From Marinobacter salarius (lineage in GTDB: Bacteria; Pseudomonadota; Gammaproteobacteria; Pseudomonadales; Oleiphilaceae): a stretch of 64,000 bases of DNA. Under the pieces are notes generated by a model. The model saw only the letters and a program-made list of their open reading frames with translations, was not told where the DNA came from and searched no databases. Each line of letters begins with the position of its first letter. Within the stretch, counting starts at the first letter, position 1. Of the stretch, positions 62,039 through 64,000 are shown piece after piece. A program made the translations under genes and the position numbers. The DNA is taken from positions 4,092,001-4,156,000 of the forward strand of contig NZ_CP136693.1 of the NCBI RefSeq assembly GCF_032922745.1, read 5' to 3'.

Positions 62039-63022
62039 ATGACCCAACACAGCAAACCGGTTGTAACCGTTCTGACAGCACCCGGTGAAAATGAGCCTCC
62101 TGGCATGGATGCCCTGCGAGCCCGTGCGGAGGTTCGCTTTGCTTCTGACGAGCCCACTCTGCGGGACACCTTGCCGGGTACCGACGTAATGATGGTGACG
62201 GACTTTCGCACCGAAGCCCTGGCTGCCGCCTGGCCGTCGGCGGACAAACTGCAATGGATTCACGCCACCAGCGCCGGCGTGGATGCCCTCATGTTCCCGG
62301 ACCTCATTGAAGGCGACGTCACCGTGACCAATGCCCGGGGTATCTTCGACCGAACCATTGCAGAGTATGTTCTGTGCACGATTCTCATGTTCGCCAAGGA
62401 TTTTCCGCGCTCCCTGCGCCTGCAGGCTGAGCACAAATGGCAGCACCGGGATACCGAAAGAGCCGAAGGCAAACAGGTGCTGATCGTTGGCGCCGGCTCC
62501 ATTGGCGGCCAGATTGCCAGGTTGTGCAAGGCTGCCGGCCTGAATCCCCATGGCATTGCTCGCAAACCTCGCCACGACGACCCGGACTTCGTTGCCGTTC
62601 ATGGCAATGACGACCTGACCGAGCAACTGGGCCTGGCGGATTTCGTGGTCATTGCCGCGCCTCTGACACCGCAAACCGAAGGCCTGTTCAACGAGAAGAC
62701 CTTCAAATCGATGCGCAAGTCCGCCCGCCTGATCAACATTGGTCGCGGGCCTGTTGTGAAGACCGACGACCTGATCGCCGCCTTGAACAATGGGGATATT
62801 GCCGGCGCCGCGCTGGACGTGTTCGAGGAAGAACCCCTGCCGGCGAATCATCCGCTATGGGATATGGAGAATGTCATCATGACTGCCCACATGTCTGGCG
62901 ACTTCATCGGCTGGAAACGGGCGCTGACCGACCAGTTCCTGGAGAACCTGGACCGCTGGCACCAGGGTGAGGAGCTGTTCAATCTGGTGGATAAGAAATT
63001 GGGGTATGCCAGTAAGAAGTAA
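62039..63022 (+). CDS. D-2-hydroxyacid dehydrogenase
   Basis: A 327-residue NAD(P)-dependent 2-hydroxyacid dehydrogenase with nucleotide loop VGAGSIGGQIA, and catalytic Arg, Glu and His in NIGRGPVVKTDDL, EEEPLPANHPLW and MTAHMSGD. ATG 62039 follows GGAGGACAG. A palindrome TCGACA-N7-TGTCGA lies 44 bp upstream. A strong terminator follows. Confidence 0.9.
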   Translation: MTQHSKPVVTVLTAPGENEPPGMDALRARAEVRFASDEPTLRDTLPGTDVMMVTDFRTEALAAAWPSADKLQWIHATSAGVDALMFPDLIEGDVTVTNARGIFDRTIAEYVLCTILMFAKDFPRSLRLQAEHKWQHRDTERAEGKQVLIVGAGSIGGQIARLCKAAGLNPHGIARKPRHDDPDFVAVHGNDDLTEQLGLADFVVIAAPLTPQTEGLFNEKTFKSMRKSARLINIGRGPVVKTDDLIAALNNGDIAGAALDVFEEEPLPANHPLWDMENVIMTAHMSGDFIGWKRALTDQFLENLDRWHQGEELFNLVDKKLGYASKK

Positions 63023-63041
63023 GCACACCCGCTCAAACAAA

Positions 63042-63078
63042 AAAAGCGGAAATCCCAATCGCAGGGATTTCCGCTTTT
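63042..63078. terminator. Bidirectional rho-independent terminator
   Basis: A 15-bp stem (AAAAGCGGAAATCCC/GGGATTTCCGCTTTT) with a 7-base loop lies between the converging hydroxyacid dehydrogenase and response-regulator genes; A/T runs on both sides serve both strands. Confidence 0.9.
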
Positions 63079-63106
63079 CGATTCAATAGAAGAACCTCTG
63101 GCCCGA

Positions 63107-63772
63107 TCAGCTACCAGACAACGACGTATCGGAAGGATCTATCTCCATTTGCTGGATCGCAATCACTGCCTGGGTTCGGTTACGAACCCCCAGCTTCCGG
63201 AACACCGCAGTGATATGGGCCTTGATGGTGGCCTCCGAGACATCCAGATCATAAGCGATCTGTTTGTTCAAAAGCCCCTCAGCCAGCATACCCAGCACCC
63301 GGAATTGCTGCGGCGTCAGTGATGCCAGTTTTTCGGAGAAGTCCGTCATGTCCGAATGCATCCGCTCGATCTTGTCCGCCACACCCTCTGGCAACCAGAC
63401 GTCCCCTTCCAGGACTGCCTGAATCGCCTCGGTGATGGTTGGCAGAGGCGCTGACTTCGGAATAAAACCCGACGCCCCGTAGTCGATCGAGCGGCGCATC
63501 ACCTGCATTTCTTCCGATCCTGACACCACCACCACCGGCAGGCCGGGATATTGCCCGCGCATGAACACGAGCCCCGAAAAGCCGTGGGCGCCCGGCATGT
63601 TCAGATCCAGTAACACCAGATCCGCATCCGGATGCGACTCTACCGCCGCCTGCAGCGCCTTGATGCTGTCCACTTCCACTGTCCTGGCATCAGGTACCGC
63701 CTGACTGACCGCCTGTTTCAGAGCTGCCCGAAACAGCGGGTGATCATCGGCGACGATAATAGTTTGTGTCAT
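63107..63772 (-). CDS. NarL/LuxR-type response regulator, ErdR-like
   Basis: A 221-residue regulator: receiver domain (residues 1-125) with Asp56 in LVLLDLNMP as the phosphorylation site and Lys in GFIPKSA, then a LuxR helix-turn-helix (about 150-210: LTPQQFRVLGMLAEGLLNKQIA). Next to acs on the same strand; ErdR of Pseudomonas controls acs, so a similar role is inferred. The cognate kinase is not in the window. Confidence 0.88.
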   Translation of the reverse strand: MTQTIIVADDHPLFRAALKQAVSQAVPDARTVEVDSIKALQAAVESHPDADLVLLDLNMPGAHGFSGLVFMRGQYPGLPVVVVSGSEEMQVMRRSIDYGASGFIPKSAPLPTITEAIQAVLEGDVWLPEGVADKIERMHSDMTDFSEKLASLTPQQFRVLGMLAEGLLNKQIAYDLDVSEATIKAHITAVFRKLGVRNRTQAVIAIQQMEIDPSDTSLSGS

Positions 63773-63816
63773 TCAACAGGTTCCTCACAGGGTCATAGCC
63801 TGATAACAAGCAGGCT

Positions 63817-64000
63817 TTACTTGTTCGCACGACCGCTGATCAGGTCATCCACCACACCCGGGTCCGCCAGGGTGGAGGTATCGCCCAACTGATCGTGCTC
63901 GTTCGACGCAATTTTACGCAAAATCCGACGCATAATCTTGCCAGAACGAGTCTTGGGCAGTCCAGGTGCCCATTGGATCACGTCTGGAGAGGCAATGGGG
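63817..64000 (-). CDS. acs: Acetyl-CoA synthetase, C-terminal part (cut by window edge)
   Basis: The last 60 residues of an acyl-adenylating enzyme. PKTRSGKIMRRILRKIA contains the catalytic Lys that is acetylated in Acs, followed by a polar tail ending in ANK. Located 45 bp upstream of the response regulator, which probably controls it. Confidence 0.9.
   Translation of the reverse strand, partial: PIASPDVIQWAPGLPKTRSGKIMRRILRKIASNEHDQLGDTSTLADPGVVDDLISGRANK

Overview
The window is bacterial chromosome from a marine gammaproteobacterium, most likely Marinobacter or a close relative. This is inferred from the gene content: an E. coli/Pseudomonas-type nuo operon with fused nuoCD, a YehZYXW-type osmoprotectant importer, TRAP transport, several acyl-CoA/short-chain dehydrogenase genes, an ErdR-like regulator beside acs, and many small lipoproteins. 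No rRNA, tRNA, CRISPR array, transposase or phage gene was seen. Genes are densely packed with many 1-4 bp overlaps, so most of the window reads as stable chromosome with small accessory patches.

Layout. 1-12.0 kb: respiratory complex I operon on the minus strand (nuoA-B-CD-E-F-G-H-I-J-K-L and the first codons of nuoM). 12.1-16.1 kb: a small unknown protein, an MFS transporter, a lipoprotein joining MORN repeats to a C13/caspase-like peptidase, and a LysE-type exporter. 16.1-19.9 kb: a four-gene osmoprotectant ABC importer abutting that exporter. 20.1-23.4 kb: a nitronate monooxygenase and a LysR regulator divergent from GST, NTF2-like and tautomerase genes; the GST leader can fold a perfect 13-bp hairpin that buries its ribosome binding site. 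23.4-27.5 kb: a TRAP transporter followed by a PhyH-type dioxygenase and a gene remnant. 27.7-36.8 kb: a short-chain fatty acid transporter and then an accessory-looking patch (hemerythrin, M14 peptidase, DUF899, two VOC proteins, DUF2254, copper chaperone, GT90 glycosyltransferase) containing at least one degraded gene, a PhoD-like phosphatase fragment.

37-43.2 kb: a DUF188 protein, an exporter-type ABC protein, and a Fur-type iron-siderophore ABC system (ATPase, binding protein, fused permease) with a candidate Fur box and no outer-membrane receptor. Just after it, on the opposite strand, lies a 31-codon membrane micropeptide with a strong ribosome binding site and its own Fur-box-like palindrome. 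43.4-51.8 kb: PQQ-type sugar dehydrogenase, GFA protein, two aldo/keto reductases, a DUF6064 membrane protein, PBP4, and DUF4398/OmpA/DUF6279 lipoproteins.

51.9-58.0 kb: a lipid-catabolic cluster (SDR, histidine phosphatase, ACAD10/11-type kinase, SDR, acyl-CoA dehydrogenase, divergent LysR). It looks like a split form of the ACAD10/11 and levulinate (Lva) pathway that phosphorylates and removes a 4-hydroxyl from acyl-CoAs. Three long hairpin repeats with a shared core but different self-complementary stems sit between its genes. 58-64 kb: a small membrane protein, an isocitrate/isopropylmalate-family dehydrogenase, a YceB-like lipoprotein, a CPXCG protein, an aminotransferase, a D-2-hydroxyacid dehydrogenase, an ErdR-like response regulator and the 3' end of acetyl-CoA synthetase.

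The observations most worth following are the three hairpin repeats, the split ACAD10/11-like cluster, the ribosome-site-burying hairpin before gst, the Fur-linked micropeptide, and the MORN-C13 lipoprotein.
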